A DNA stretch of 64,000 bases from Viscum album (taxonomy: Eukaryota > Streptophyta > Magnoliopsida > Santalales > Viscaceae). The stretch lies in contig OY728153.1 in assembly GCA_963277665.1 (NCBI GenBank), forward strand, positions 276,990,250-277,054,249. Direction: 5' to 3'. The notes below the pieces were generated by a model. That model was not told where the DNA came from and made no database searches. It worked only from the letters and a program-made list of their open reading frames with translations. Positions within the stretch are counted from its first letter, which is position 1; each line of letters opens with the position of its first letter. Below, in pieces: positions 1-9,960 of the stretch. A program made the translations under genes and the position numbers.

Positions 1-2345
1 GTAATTTTTAATAAATATATGTTTATTTTAAATCAATTAAGAAAACAAATTAATATATATCATACAATATATTATTTTCTTATGACAATTTATTACCTTT
101 TTATTAACAATCTCATGTTAATGTTGCGTTTCAAGATAATAACTTCTTTGTTTTTCGTATATGTTTTGATTTGTCATATATTTGGCCCTATTAAGATGAT
201 CATGGTTAAATAATACCCAAAAGGATAACCATGATATTAATTTGAAACATATTAACTGTATATGTTTTTATAGTGGTTCATAAAATTTAGTGATATAAAT
301 TGAATGACACTATTCATGGAGACGGTATGTCATACATACACATGAATGATATTTTTATTTTCTTGTTGTATTAAAAGAATGAAAATTTAGTGATATATAA
401 TCATTATAGAATTATATTTATGTCATATATATTACTTTTTTCATTAAAAACATCCTTAATACCTTCTATCAAAGTATAAACAAATCACATCACTTTATGA
501 GGGTGTTGTCTTCCGTACAAATGAACGACATTATCATATTCTGAAATAAATAAAAAATATGTTTATGTGTGCTATAATAATTGAATAATAATAATAAAAT
601 CATAAATATCCTATTTATAATATATTAATAATAAATTCATAATTATGTCCATCCTCGATAGGTGGTAACTAGAAAACAAATGACATCAGTTTGTGAGGTG
701 ATAGTTTGTCATACATCTGAATGATGATTTTGTAACCCATTTAATGGAAGTGGATATGGGTTTCAGTCACTCCCTTAACATAATCAAATATATATATATA
801 TGAAATATATATTTTCTATTATATAATAATGGTATAATATAAATTGGTGGAGTCTTATAAAGAAATTAAATAAAGATTCTCGTTGAAGAACTTGTCCTCT
901 TTTTGCAGTATTCGCCATGGGTTTCACTAAATCCTTAATAAATTGAATTTTCTTAAAAAATTAGAACTTTTTTGATGAGTGGGATTGATGTTTTAATGTT
1001 AATTGGAAATTTATTATAAAAAATAATGAGTTTTAAAGGTGTAAATATTGGAAGAGATGGGTGGCCTTTCAAATGTGAGGGAGAGGATACACACAATATA
1101 TTTGAAAGTAATTGAGTGCTTTTACATTTTTCATATGTTACTAGGGTCCATAATGGCCCATTAAAAAAATTTATATGTTTAATGGTTGAAATATATACAT
1201 AAATATGTTTTTATAAAAGTTTATAGTTCAATTTTAATCATATATTTTTAGTTTTACCCCTTGGTAATCCAATTTTCACATTAACCACCACATTTAATTT
1301 TTACTGTATTCATTGTTCATTTTGGTCGAAAATTATGTTGAAAATATTAAAAATTTGAAATTATGCTGTTTAAAAATATGAAATAAATTTTTCCAAATTA
1401 AATTCTTATTATTGGAAAAATAGAATTTAAAATTAATGTTCGAGATGTGATGAGAATGTGGGGTTTTAAAGAGAAATTGTTGGAAAGATTACAGTGATTT
1501 TATATCAAAGAAATATAAAATTGAATCCAAAAAACATAAATTGGATTGATAGATTTATAAATTAAATATTTTAACATTAACAAAATATATAATATAATTT
1601 AACTTTATAAATAAATTAAATGAAATGGCAGTTTTCAAATAAAAAATGATTTTTTCACTATTAATCAAAAAATCAATGTTTATAAGAAATACAGAAAATT
1701 CACCCTAATATAATTTGTATATGAATATTTAAAAAATTAATCTTATATATTTAAATAATTATAAAAAAATAAAAAAATAGTTTCCAGCTATGTGTTCCAT
1801 AAAAAGATGAAAAAATGTTTTTAAAAAATAATATTATTAAGTGTAAAATTTGATTTCTTCTTATGTCATTCTGAGAAAAAAAAGATGAATTTTAAATAGT
1901 TTATTGAATATAAAATATATTATTTTCGTTAAAATCATTCACCTAAAGTATTTTATTTAATTAATTTATGTAGAACATGTTTTTGCATTGAAAGTTATTT
2001 TTTCAGATAAAGAATTTATTTATTTTCAAATGGTTATTATTTTTATATCTAATTAATTAGTCACCAAATAATTAGTATTAAATAAATGTGTAAACCATAT
2101 TTCTATAATTTAGTTATTCTTATTTATACCCACCATTCCAATAGATGGGTAAAAACTATCATATTAAATAATTATATATTAATAATACATTATGTTTCCT
2201 TTAAACTCTATATTGTATGTAATTCAAGTTAAAATCGATGTTTCTTGTAATAGAATCTAGTCTCCGGGTTGCATGTAACGTAAAATATCTAGAAGGTTAA
2301 ATAAAATAAAATCAAAAAATTTCATGGTGTTTCACCTGCTTCTCT
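1..2345. other. AT-rich non-coding flank
   Basis: No open reading frame here has recognisable protein content. The sequence is dominated by A/T runs, with a short (AT)n stretch near 788-801. It ends at the edge of an inverted LTR fragment at 2346. Apart from the degenerate repeat at about 300-740 I see no structured feature. It is probably old, unrecognisable repeat or intergenic DNA. Confidence 0.6.
290..770. repeat. Degenerate tandem repeat, about 185-bp period
   Basis: Three similar blocks begin near 311, 492 and 684 (spacing about 181 and 192). Each has a start like 'catcagtttgtgaggtg', then a 'gtcatacat..gaatgatat' block, then an AT-rich tail ending in 'caaatgacatc' or 'caaatcacatc'. 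The alignment was made by eye and similarity is modest. It may be an old satellite fragment or part of an LTR that can no longer be identified. Confidence 0.4.
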
Positions 2346-2908
2346 TGTCACGACCCGTCCCCCAAGGACCGTTCCGTGACAACCCCAAGCCCACCTGCCA
2401 TAGGCCAGGGGTTGGCGACTAGAACCAAAAGGCGTATCCCTGAAATGTGAAGGCATTGCCTTTGAAACTGAAAACACACATACCAATAATGCGATAACAT
2501 GCAAACCATGTAGTAAACCTACAATAGTAAAAGTGTGTACTGAACGAGAGGGTCCAGAATATAAGCCCAACTGAAATATATAATGCAACATAAAAATAGA
2601 AAATAGCTCCTAAGATCATCCACCAAGGATCCTACCTAAAGGGTAGGTACAACTCCTCTCTATAGCTCTCAATGTCAATGAGACACCTCTGTGTACTGCC
2701 TGGTCTTGGCTCCTATAGTCTCAGTCGGGCTGCTCGTCGTCTGCACAAGACATAATAAGGTGTGGGAAACAATACATAGTATAGACCTCGAGACCCCTGA
2801 AGGTCTCTTAGAATTCTACAAAGAAAAATCACAAAGCATGATCTCAATCACAATGCATAATGACAAAGACTCATCTCAAAATAGATATAACTTAAGTACA
2901 TAAGTACA
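2346..2908 (-). repeat. Inverted LTR end fragment (E1/E2 family)
   Basis: Read on the minus strand, this matches the last 560 bases or so of the E1/E2 LTR (compare 24505-25082). It runs from just after the 25-bp array to the terminal 'gggtcgtgaca', whose CA end lies at 2346. No primer-binding site follows beyond that edge. On the other side it abuts plus-strand LTR sequence head to head at about 2908. It is therefore a truncated LTR or an inverted rearrangement product rather than an independent complete element. Confidence 0.75.
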
Positions 2909-3741
2909 GATGAGAAAACCCAAAAATGGCATAACTGAGAGAACCATTGCATTTAAGATGGTGATTTTACCATAGGTGTGTCTTAAGTTTAGTCGACTCA
3001 TGCCTCAAGTGAGAAAACCCAAAAATAGAATAACATTAAAAAAATTATTAAATAAAATTATTTTATTTTTCAAATGCATATAACTCACGAATGGTGACTC
3101 AGATTAAAAATATGAGACCATCAGTAAACTCATGAGGGTATGCTTTCCATAGGCAGATCCTAACTTTTGCTGGCCTAGGCCAACATTGGAAGTTAGTTTT
3201 TGGGTGAAAATAAAATAATTGAGTAACAATTATTTTATTGTTAAATTCTGTAACTTCTAAATGATAACTCGGATTGGAAATCGTTGAGTACCATTGAGCT
3301 CGTGAGGGTGTGTTTCCTAAGTCAGAGCCTAACCTTGATTGGCACGGGTCAAGGGTGACTATTAATAATTTTTGAACTTTTTTTATGGTACGTTCAGTAA
3401 ATGTGTAGGCGGCTATTTCTAACCTTTGAAACAGTGCTCAGAATTGAAATCTGAGGCACCGTTGAATGCGCAGTGCTCGAATTCACTTAAGGGAGGTGTA
3501 ACATTGACCGTAGTAGGTTGGGTGAAAAATATAATTTTATGGCCTTTTGAAAAATAATAAAATAACATAAAATGTTATTTTATTTTTCTTATCAACTGTT
3601 GAACGGTGTGGTGGGACCTCTTATTTTTCAATAAAATTAATGTATTGACTCGTTTTCAATGTAACCACACCTTTGAGAGTTAAGAGGATCATTTATTAAT
3701 GAACATCATTAATCTTTCTTTGCATTAATCACCCTTTCACC

Positions 3742-3752
3742 TATATTTAAAT
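3742..3752 (+). promoter_or_regulatory. Probable TATA box of the E1-family LTR
   Basis: The motif 'tatatttaaat' sits just before the conserved block 'gaggctcaggcttgggttttag'. Related AT-rich motifs occur at the same place in the other LTRs: 13062-13070, 15885-15893 and 22831-22838. In E3 the nearest equivalent is 'tttcataaatgagac' near 57875. Conservation of position suggests the U3 promoter, but no transcription start can be verified here. Confidence 0.35.
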
Positions 3753-4639
3753 GAGGCTCAGGCTTGGGTTTTAGACATAGAAGTGAAGAACCTCTTATGA
3801 TGTACCGTGGCATCACCAACCAATGAAGAATGAAGTCTTGGATGAAAAAATCAGAGGAATCAAACCGGAAGTGACAAACATTGGTGGATTCATCAAGCAT
3901 GGATTCTTCCTCCACAACTGTGACAACACCTCTGATTCTATGGTTGGGTTTTTTTAAATTCATGTGAATTAGTTTCATTCCCTCATTCTTGAATAGCATG
4001 ACAAACGTGGATGAACCAAAATGAGTTGACCTGTGATTCCTATGAAACTATGGGTGGTTGTCATTGGTAAAATATTGAATGGTGTTTTTTATTTATCTTT
4101 TGATTATTGATTACCAAACCCATGTTATGATGCTAACGCGGAGGGCACGGGCCAAACGATCAAGTCCTGGACCCTCCGCCACTTCAATATTTGTTGAATT
4201 CTTCCTGAGAAACTGTAAAGCAAAGCGGCGTGATGAACCCGGGAGCCACGCTGCATTTCCAATATCTTGGGATGCCCATAGGCACGTTTGGAAGGGAAAA
4301 CGGACCACAGGAGCTCACCCGGTGGCGCGCAAAAGTTCTATCGGTGCTGGAAACCACCTTTGGATGTTTGTAGATATTGTAGGCCTCATGTCGTCGCACT
4401 CCATGGAGGGGAGATATGGTATCAATCTGCGTTAGCCGGGGTGGCTGGCACTCATCCGACCATATTGGCGAAGGCGGCACGCCATCTCCCACCGTGGAGA
4501 TGGGAGCCGCAACATCGAAGTTGTGGTGAAGGAGACCCATGCCATGCATGTCCCACTGATAGGTGGTGGCACCACATGGTGTTGTTGTTACATCTGAATC
4601 GACCATTGGTCGGTGCATAAGGGGAGCCGCCTAACCCTT

Positions 4640-4890
4640 GTACGGGTCGCGCCCAGCTGGCGGGCTAGGCCGGTCCATGTCCTAGTGGGTTGAGCTCGCT
4701 GTGGCCTAGCCCAACCAGGAGGGCCAGGCTAGTCCACGGCCCATCGGGCCTAGCCCGCGACCCAAACCCCTCGAGCCAGTCCCTTCAGTTTGGGTTGGGC
4801 CAGGTCGAACCCCATCTGGGTCGGGTCGACCCGAACTGGGTCAGGTTGGCCTCGGTCGGGTCGGGTCGGCCTGGACCCAGACCATTTTTC
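4640..4890 (+). repeat. GC-rich GGGTC/GGCC island in E1 5' LTR
   Basis: A strongly GC-rich stretch made of degenerate units of about 10 bases such as 'gggtcgggtcg', 'cgacccgaac' and 'ggcctggacc'. It contrasts sharply with the AT-rich surroundings. The same kind of island occurs at the equivalent place in the other four LTRs. Confidence 0.65.
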
Positions 4891-5138
4891 GGCCCAAATA
4901 CACTTAAAAAGTCATATCTCACAAACCAAGTGTATGTTTTATGAACCATCAGCAGCGCTAGAATCCTTGTAATGAGATAGTCCTTTTCAGATACCCGCCT
5001 ATTCTTTGGATAATGTAAGAGTACATATGGGTTGGTTCGATCTTGAATCCAACTAGGACCTCAGCACTAAACTGTCAATAACTCATAGACCAGGCATCTG
5101 ATTGATGCTCTGTCTACTGCGTTGGAACCCTTATGACA

Positions 5139-5203
5139 TTTTTTTAAAGGTAATGCTTTGGTCAAAGACCAAATCACAAATTATTATTAAAAAATCAAGA
5201 AAG
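5139..5203 (-). other. LINE 3' UTR and poly(A) tract
   Basis: About 58 bases separate the ORF2 stop codon (5204-5206) from the seven-base A tract (5145-5139 on the minus strand). The very short tail suggests shrinkage with age or a short initial tail. Confidence 0.6.
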
Positions 5204-7642
5204 TTACAAGAGTCTGAAATAGGGGATTTTTTTACAATCTCTATCAAAGAATTCAAATAAATCAGCGGGCAGGGAGTCCATCCAAGTCATCCTCTGGTGA
5301 ACTCCTTTGTTGGAAAGAGCATCAGCGATGGATTTTGCCTCACGGTAAGTATGGGTGGCGATATAATCAATCCTGTGGAGCAAGTTAAGGCAGTTCATCC
5401 AACGTGAAGTATGCTTCCAGGCCAGAAGAGTGCTGCCATTCCATATGGCATGAATGATGGTGGATGAATAACTCTCAATCCATAGTTTCCTCCAACCTCT
5501 TTGAAGAGAAAAATCAACAGCATGGATGACACCCAGTAGTTCCGCCTCCAGCGATGACGAGTGACCACATCCAACGAAGAAACAGCCCTGACATTGGCCA
5601 GTAGAGTCTCTAAAGATAGCACCGCAACTGGCATGATCTGGATTTCCTTTTGATGCACCATCAACATTAACTTTGATCCATCCCTGCATTGGAGCCTGCC
5701 AGAAAACCTCGAAGGTGCGTTTTGGCTTTGGATAATTTCCAGGAACACGGAGACGGCGAAGGATCTCAAAGTCTCCAATTGAGTTGTTGTAGCAATATTT
5801 TTGAATAAAAGAAGCTTCCTGGATTGCCACAAGGATCCGAGATTTTCCTTCATTGAGATTAAAAGAATGATTATTATGAATAAGATCATTTCTAACATAC
5901 CAGATCTCATGAATGATCTCTGCCACTGCCGCCAACCAGATGTCGTTGATCTGCAAAGAAAAATAAGATCTAGTGAAATTTATTAGAAACAAATAAATAG
6001 AATCAGTAAAAGAGCATCTGTAATTGAAAAGATCAGAGACAAAATTCCATAATGTAGAGGCTATCACACAAGACAGGAAAAGATGATCCGCATCCTCCCT
6101 GTGTTGGTTGCATAAGAGGCATTTAGAACAAATATGGTTCCCAAAATTTTGGAGAATAGTATCAGTAGTCCATCTATTATGGGAAATACGCCATATAAGG
6201 GTGAGCCTGGAGGGTTTAATCCAAGGTTTATTAAACTGACTTACCCAACTATAACTAGAATCAAAGTGAGAGAAATTCTGATTATAAAAGCTTTTGGAGT
6301 CTAGGACACCATTAGGGGCAGGTTCCCAAACCAGGAAATCACCATCAGGAGAGAAAGAATGATTATCAATGATTTCCATAATATTATCCAGGAGATCATG
6401 ACGATGAAATTGAAGAACATCTTTTATAGATTGATTAGTGTCCTCAGGAGTATGACTAGAAGGTAACAAAGTTATCAAGGGGTTATCATACCATTTACCA
6501 CACCAAAAGTTAATAGAAGAGTTAACACTAACCATCCATCTAGAATTCTCCATGATCTTATGATAAGAGTCCCTGATAGATGGCCAGATAGAAGAATTAA
6601 TGAAATTGAGATTCCCTTTTAAAAGCTTAGAAAGAAATCTGTGATACAGAAAGTTAGTGGCTTTAGAAGGGGAATTAATAATATGCCAAGTGAGATGAGC
6701 TTGGAGAGCGTCATTGAAAATCATTAAATTTTTTATGCCAATCCCACCTCTATCAATAATTCTACAACAAGAATTCCAAAGAATGGTGACAAGCTTCCTT
6801 TCAAGAATACTTCTAGTCCAGATAAAATTTTTAATAAAGGTATTAATTTTCTTGAAAATGCCAGCAGGCCATTTATAAATCATGAGGGAGTAAACCTTTT
6901 TAGATACAATGGTTGATTTGACCAAGAAAATTCTCCCAGCCATGGAGAGAGATTTCCCTTTCCTATTGGAAAGTTGTTTTGTAATCTGGTCAATAACATT
7001 AGAAAAATAACTAACTTTGGGTCACCCCCAGAAAATAGGAACTCCTAAATAGGTAAAGGGAATCAGTCCTTCTTTAATTCCTAAATAATTAGTAACACTA
7101 TTTTTCCTACCGACAGGAAAATTTTTACCAAAGAAAATGAATGATTTATTCCAAGAGATCACTTGACCGGAAACCTCCTCATAATGAGCAATGGATTCCT
7201 TAAGAGTCTGTATATTCTTTTGGTCCCCTTTTAAAAACAGGATAATGTCATCAGCATAAAGAAGATGAGTGGGGGTATTAATATTTCTAGCGACCTGTAT
7301 AGGTTTAATCTTACTTTGTTCAACCAAACTTCTAAGGAGTCTACTAAGATAATCCTCAGCAATGACAAAAAGGATAGCAGAAAGAGGGTCACCATGTCTA
7401 ACACCTTTAGAGCAGGTAAAAAACCCTCTAGGAGTGCCATTAATAAGGACAGAGATGTGAGCTGAAAGAAATAAGATCCTAATTCTTTCAAGGAAAAGGT
7501 CTTGAAAACCAAAGCTTTTTAGCACTTTAAAGATAAAGTTCCAATCAATAGTGTCAAAAGCTTTTTTAATATCCAGTTTGATAGCCGCACATCCTCCTCT
7601 ATTGGGTAATTTATTAGTGGGAATTTGTGCTACTTGAAATAT
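5204..7642 (-). pseudogene. LINE ORF2 remnant: reverse transcriptase, zf-RVT, RNase H
   Basis: About 813 codons in one frame, interrupted by a single TGA at 7022-7024 that looks like a CGA-to-TGA change. RT motifs in order: 'KLDIKKAFDTIDW' (motif A, right at the truncated N-terminus), 'KGVRHGDPLS' (motif B) and 'LLYADDIILF' (catalytic YADD). After the stop comes the thumb region starting around 'MAGRIFLVKS'. A zf-RVT domain follows near 6060-6230, with 'CSKCLLCNQHREDADHLF'. The C-terminus is RNase H, with 'VDGASKGNP' and 'SLEAELLG' carrying catalytic Asp and Glu. The usual 'ESDS' is 'ESYS' here, so the third acidic residue is lost. Endonuclease and ORF1 are absent through truncation. A nonfunctional copy, but well preserved compared with its surroundings. 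Confidence 0.9.
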
Positions 7643-7643
7643 G

Positions 7644-8687
7644 ACCATTATCTTAAGGATCCAACATTGGGTAACTCATGCGCACCGAGTGCGGGAATCA
7701 GTGGTTGGCTGAGATGTGAAGAATGGATATTGATCCTGTGTGAATCATCACTGAGTGATCATGTGTGGATCATCACCTAGAGATCCTATATGAATCATCA
7801 CTGAGCAATCCTGTGTAGATCAACACAGAGCAATCCTTTGTGGATCAGCACCGAGCTATCATATGTGGATCATCACCGAGCGATCCTGTGTGGATCAGCA
7901 CCGGGTGATCCTGTGTAGATCGGCACCTTACGATCCTATGAGGATCAGCACATGAAGATCCTGTGTGGATCAGAACCGAGTTATCCTATGTGTATTAGCA
8001 GCAAAGATCCTCATAGAATAAGATGATCTATCTTTATTTCTAATCATCTGTGCTTTTTTACATAAGTTATACCTGGTTTGAGATGAGTCCTTTTCATGGT
8101 TCTTTGTGATTGAGATCATGTTTTGTGGTTTTTTCCTTTTTTGAATTCTGGGAGACCATCAGGGGTCATGGGGTCCTTATTGAGTATTGTTATACGCACC
8201 CCTACATGGGATTTTCCTGCACCTTGTTGTGTCTTGTGCAGACGACGAACAACTAGACAGATTCTTGAGGAGTTAGGGATTGACAGTGCTAGGAGGTGAT
8301 TGAGAGACTATTTACAGAGGTGACCAGTAGGTGTGGAGAATTGAGGTGATAAGATGTTTCTACCCTTTAGGTAATAACCTTGGTGGAAAAACTCTGGATC
8401 TGTTTCCCTTTTTGTTTTACTTCCATTTCAATTGGGATTATATTCTGCCCCCTTTACTTACAGTACTCACTTTTACACTCAATTTTAGTTTTTAGTTGTG
8501 GTTTTAACTTTCTTCTTCTATTTTGTAACTTGTGCACAGTGTTCCTTGTCTGTGTGTGTATAGGTTTTTGAGTCAATTCCTTCCCTTTTTTGGTATATGT
8601 CTTTCTAGTGCTAATCACCAACCCATGGTCTATAGAAGGCGGGCTTGGGGTAGTCACAGCACTAGCCCCAGGGGATAGGTCATGACA
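7644..8687 (+). repeat. E1 5' LTR, right part
   Basis: Continues the LTR interrupted by the LINE. It contains the 25-bp array, then a region with 'cttgtgcagacgacgaacaac', and ends in 'gggataggtcatgaca'. The CA terminus is at 8686-8687, directly followed by AAG and the PBS. It aligns with 14460-15467, 17290-18238 and 24170-25082. Confidence 0.85.
7732..8005 (+). repeat. 25-bp tandem array in the LTR, ten copies plus one partial
   Basis: The unit is close to 'gatcctgtgtggatcagcac' followed by five more bases, 25 bp in all. Ten complete units run back to back from 7732 to 7981, then a partial one. Divergence between units is around 10-30%. There are no spacers, so this is a minisatellite and not a CRISPR array. 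Homologous arrays in the other LTRs have different copy numbers. Confidence 0.9.
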
Positions 8688-8690
8688 AAG

Positions 8691-8702
8691 TGGTATCAGA
8701 GG
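8691..8702 (+). other. E1 primer-binding site (initiator tRNA-Met)
   Basis: 'tggtatcagagg' lies three bases after the LTR CA end. It matches the standard plant LTR-retrotransposon site complementary to the 3' end of initiator tRNA-Met, and it fixes the LTR boundary and the element's orientation. Confidence 0.9.
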
Positions 8703-8968
8703 AGTCAGTTATACTGAAGAACTAAGATATTGAACTTTCCAATGGAGCAATAGTGTTAAGTGTTTTTAGTGTACTCTTCAGTTCAGGGAGTCCATTGTTG
8801 GTGTGGCAACCAACATATCCATACCCTAGGAACATGAATTCTGATTTCCGACTCGGTGCACGAAAACACTAATTGTGTGTTTTTTTGAAGTGTTTTACTT
8901 TGATCTCTTTTGATTTAGCTCAACAGGTATAACTTGTTGACCGTGGTTCATTTGGATTCTCTTTCAAG

Positions 8969-9960
8969 ATGCCTCCATGCAGACAACCAGCTAGGATTCT
9001 AATGCGTAACCATGAAGATGGTCCACATAGTGATGAGGCATGGTATAGGGATCATTGCTTAGGATGGTAACTTCAGGTTGTGTCCCAGTGATACCACTTC
9101 CCATTGGATAGTAGTTACTACCGACACTACCGGTAGATTACACGTATAGACTCAGTGCCTTACACGAGTTTCGGTGACAGACACCCCTTATGTTCTGAGG
9201 CATGCCTGACTCGCAGGAGGCTAAGGACTAGCTTATGGGGGTGACTGAGTTATTGTCTATCCAGGGAACCATTAGATCGGATGGTGGTCCTGGCAGTGAG
9301 CATTCTACGTGGCTTAGTAGGGTGATGGTAGGGTTTAGATTACCCTAATCATACGATGAGGTGACTTTTTCCATGGATAGATCTTGAGAACATTCCTCAA
9401 AGAAGGGGGTCTATTTCCATAAAAAGATAAGGGGTTTGTGTTCCCAAGAGCTTCAATAGATTCGAATGGACGACATGTCAGTAGCTGAGTATCCATCGAG
9501 GCGTACCGACCATTCCAGGTATGCGATGAATACGGTACAACAAGTTCTTCTGGGCTTTGAACTTTGAGAAAGATTTGTTTACGGACATGCGAGATAACAA
9601 TATCCTTATATGCATTCCTACTTATGTTAGGGTTCTAGAGAGAACCTATGTGGTTGAAAATTATTTGGATGAGTAGAAACATCCAATGGATGTTAGTTGT
9701 TGAAAAAGAAGAAACCAATGTCAGTATTGGAGACGTGGATGTGTATAATGCTTCAGGAAGAGGAATTGATAGGGACAGATGAATCTGTTGGGCAGTAGAC
9801 ATGGAAGAGGAGCTTGGAGAGAAGCAGAAGGTGGTATACATTTCAATATGTTACAACCAGTATCCCAGTGTGGAACCCACCGGGCTTAGGGATATGGAGG
9901 ATCGGGGAAGGGAGTAGCTACATGTGGTCAAGGAGTATGACCCAAGGGCTCCAAGAATGA
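8969..9960 (+). pseudogene. E1 gag remnant
   Basis: Begins at an ATG in 'MPPCRQPARI', as in E3 ('MPPWGRPA'). The most conserved piece is 9472-9660, where the retrotransposon gag pattern is legible in pieces: 'MSVAEYPSR', 'NFEKDLFTDMRDN', 'IPTYVRVLERTYVVENYL'. Many stops and frameshifts break it up. Gag would form the nucleocapsid of the virus-like particle. No clean CCHC zinc knuckle can be found. Confidence 0.7.

Larger units (their letters stand above)
2909..5138 (+). repeat. E1 5' LTR, left part
   Basis: Matches 12255-14420 of the E1 3' LTR and the E2 3' LTR from about 22025. The true LTR start (TGTAAGGAC in the 3' copy) is missing. A short block 'gagaaaacccaaaaatgg' occurs at 2911 and again at about 3010 but only once in the other LTRs, so a local duplication of about 100 bases lies at the breakpoint. 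The LTR is cut at 5138 by the poly(T) end of the LINE. Apparent reading frames in its GC-rich part (about 4079-4970) are not conserved between LTR copies. Confidence 0.8.
5139..7643 (-). mobile_element. 5'-truncated L1-type LINE inserted in the E1 LTR
   Basis: A minus-strand non-LTR retrotransposon. Its 3' end is marked by a short poly(A), seen as TTTTTTT at 5139-5145. Its 5' end is cut inside the RT domain near 7643, the usual outcome of incomplete target-primed reverse transcription. It interrupts the LTR between 'ttatgaca' (5131-5138) and 'accattatcttaaggatcc' (from 7644). Compared with other LTR copies, about 45-70 bases of LTR are missing at the insertion point. A possible but poor target duplication is 'tatgaca'/'tatgacc'. 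It is younger than E1 because it sits inside it. Confidence 0.85.

Noticed and set aside
4079..4972. Several overlapping open frames on both strands in the GC-rich LTR part (up to 144 codons)
   Set aside because: They lie inside an LTR, are frequent because GC-rich DNA has few stops, and are not kept in the equivalent parts of the other LTRs (13554-14077, 16334-17154, 23222-23800, 58365-58946).
5395..5986. Other-frame open stretches across the LINE (171 and 61 codons)
   Set aside because: They are shadows of the ORF2 RNase H and zf-RVT frame on the minus strand.
7732..8005. Regularly repeated 25-bp units that could suggest a CRISPR array
   Set aside because: The units are contiguous with no unique spacers, and the setting is a plant retrotransposon LTR.
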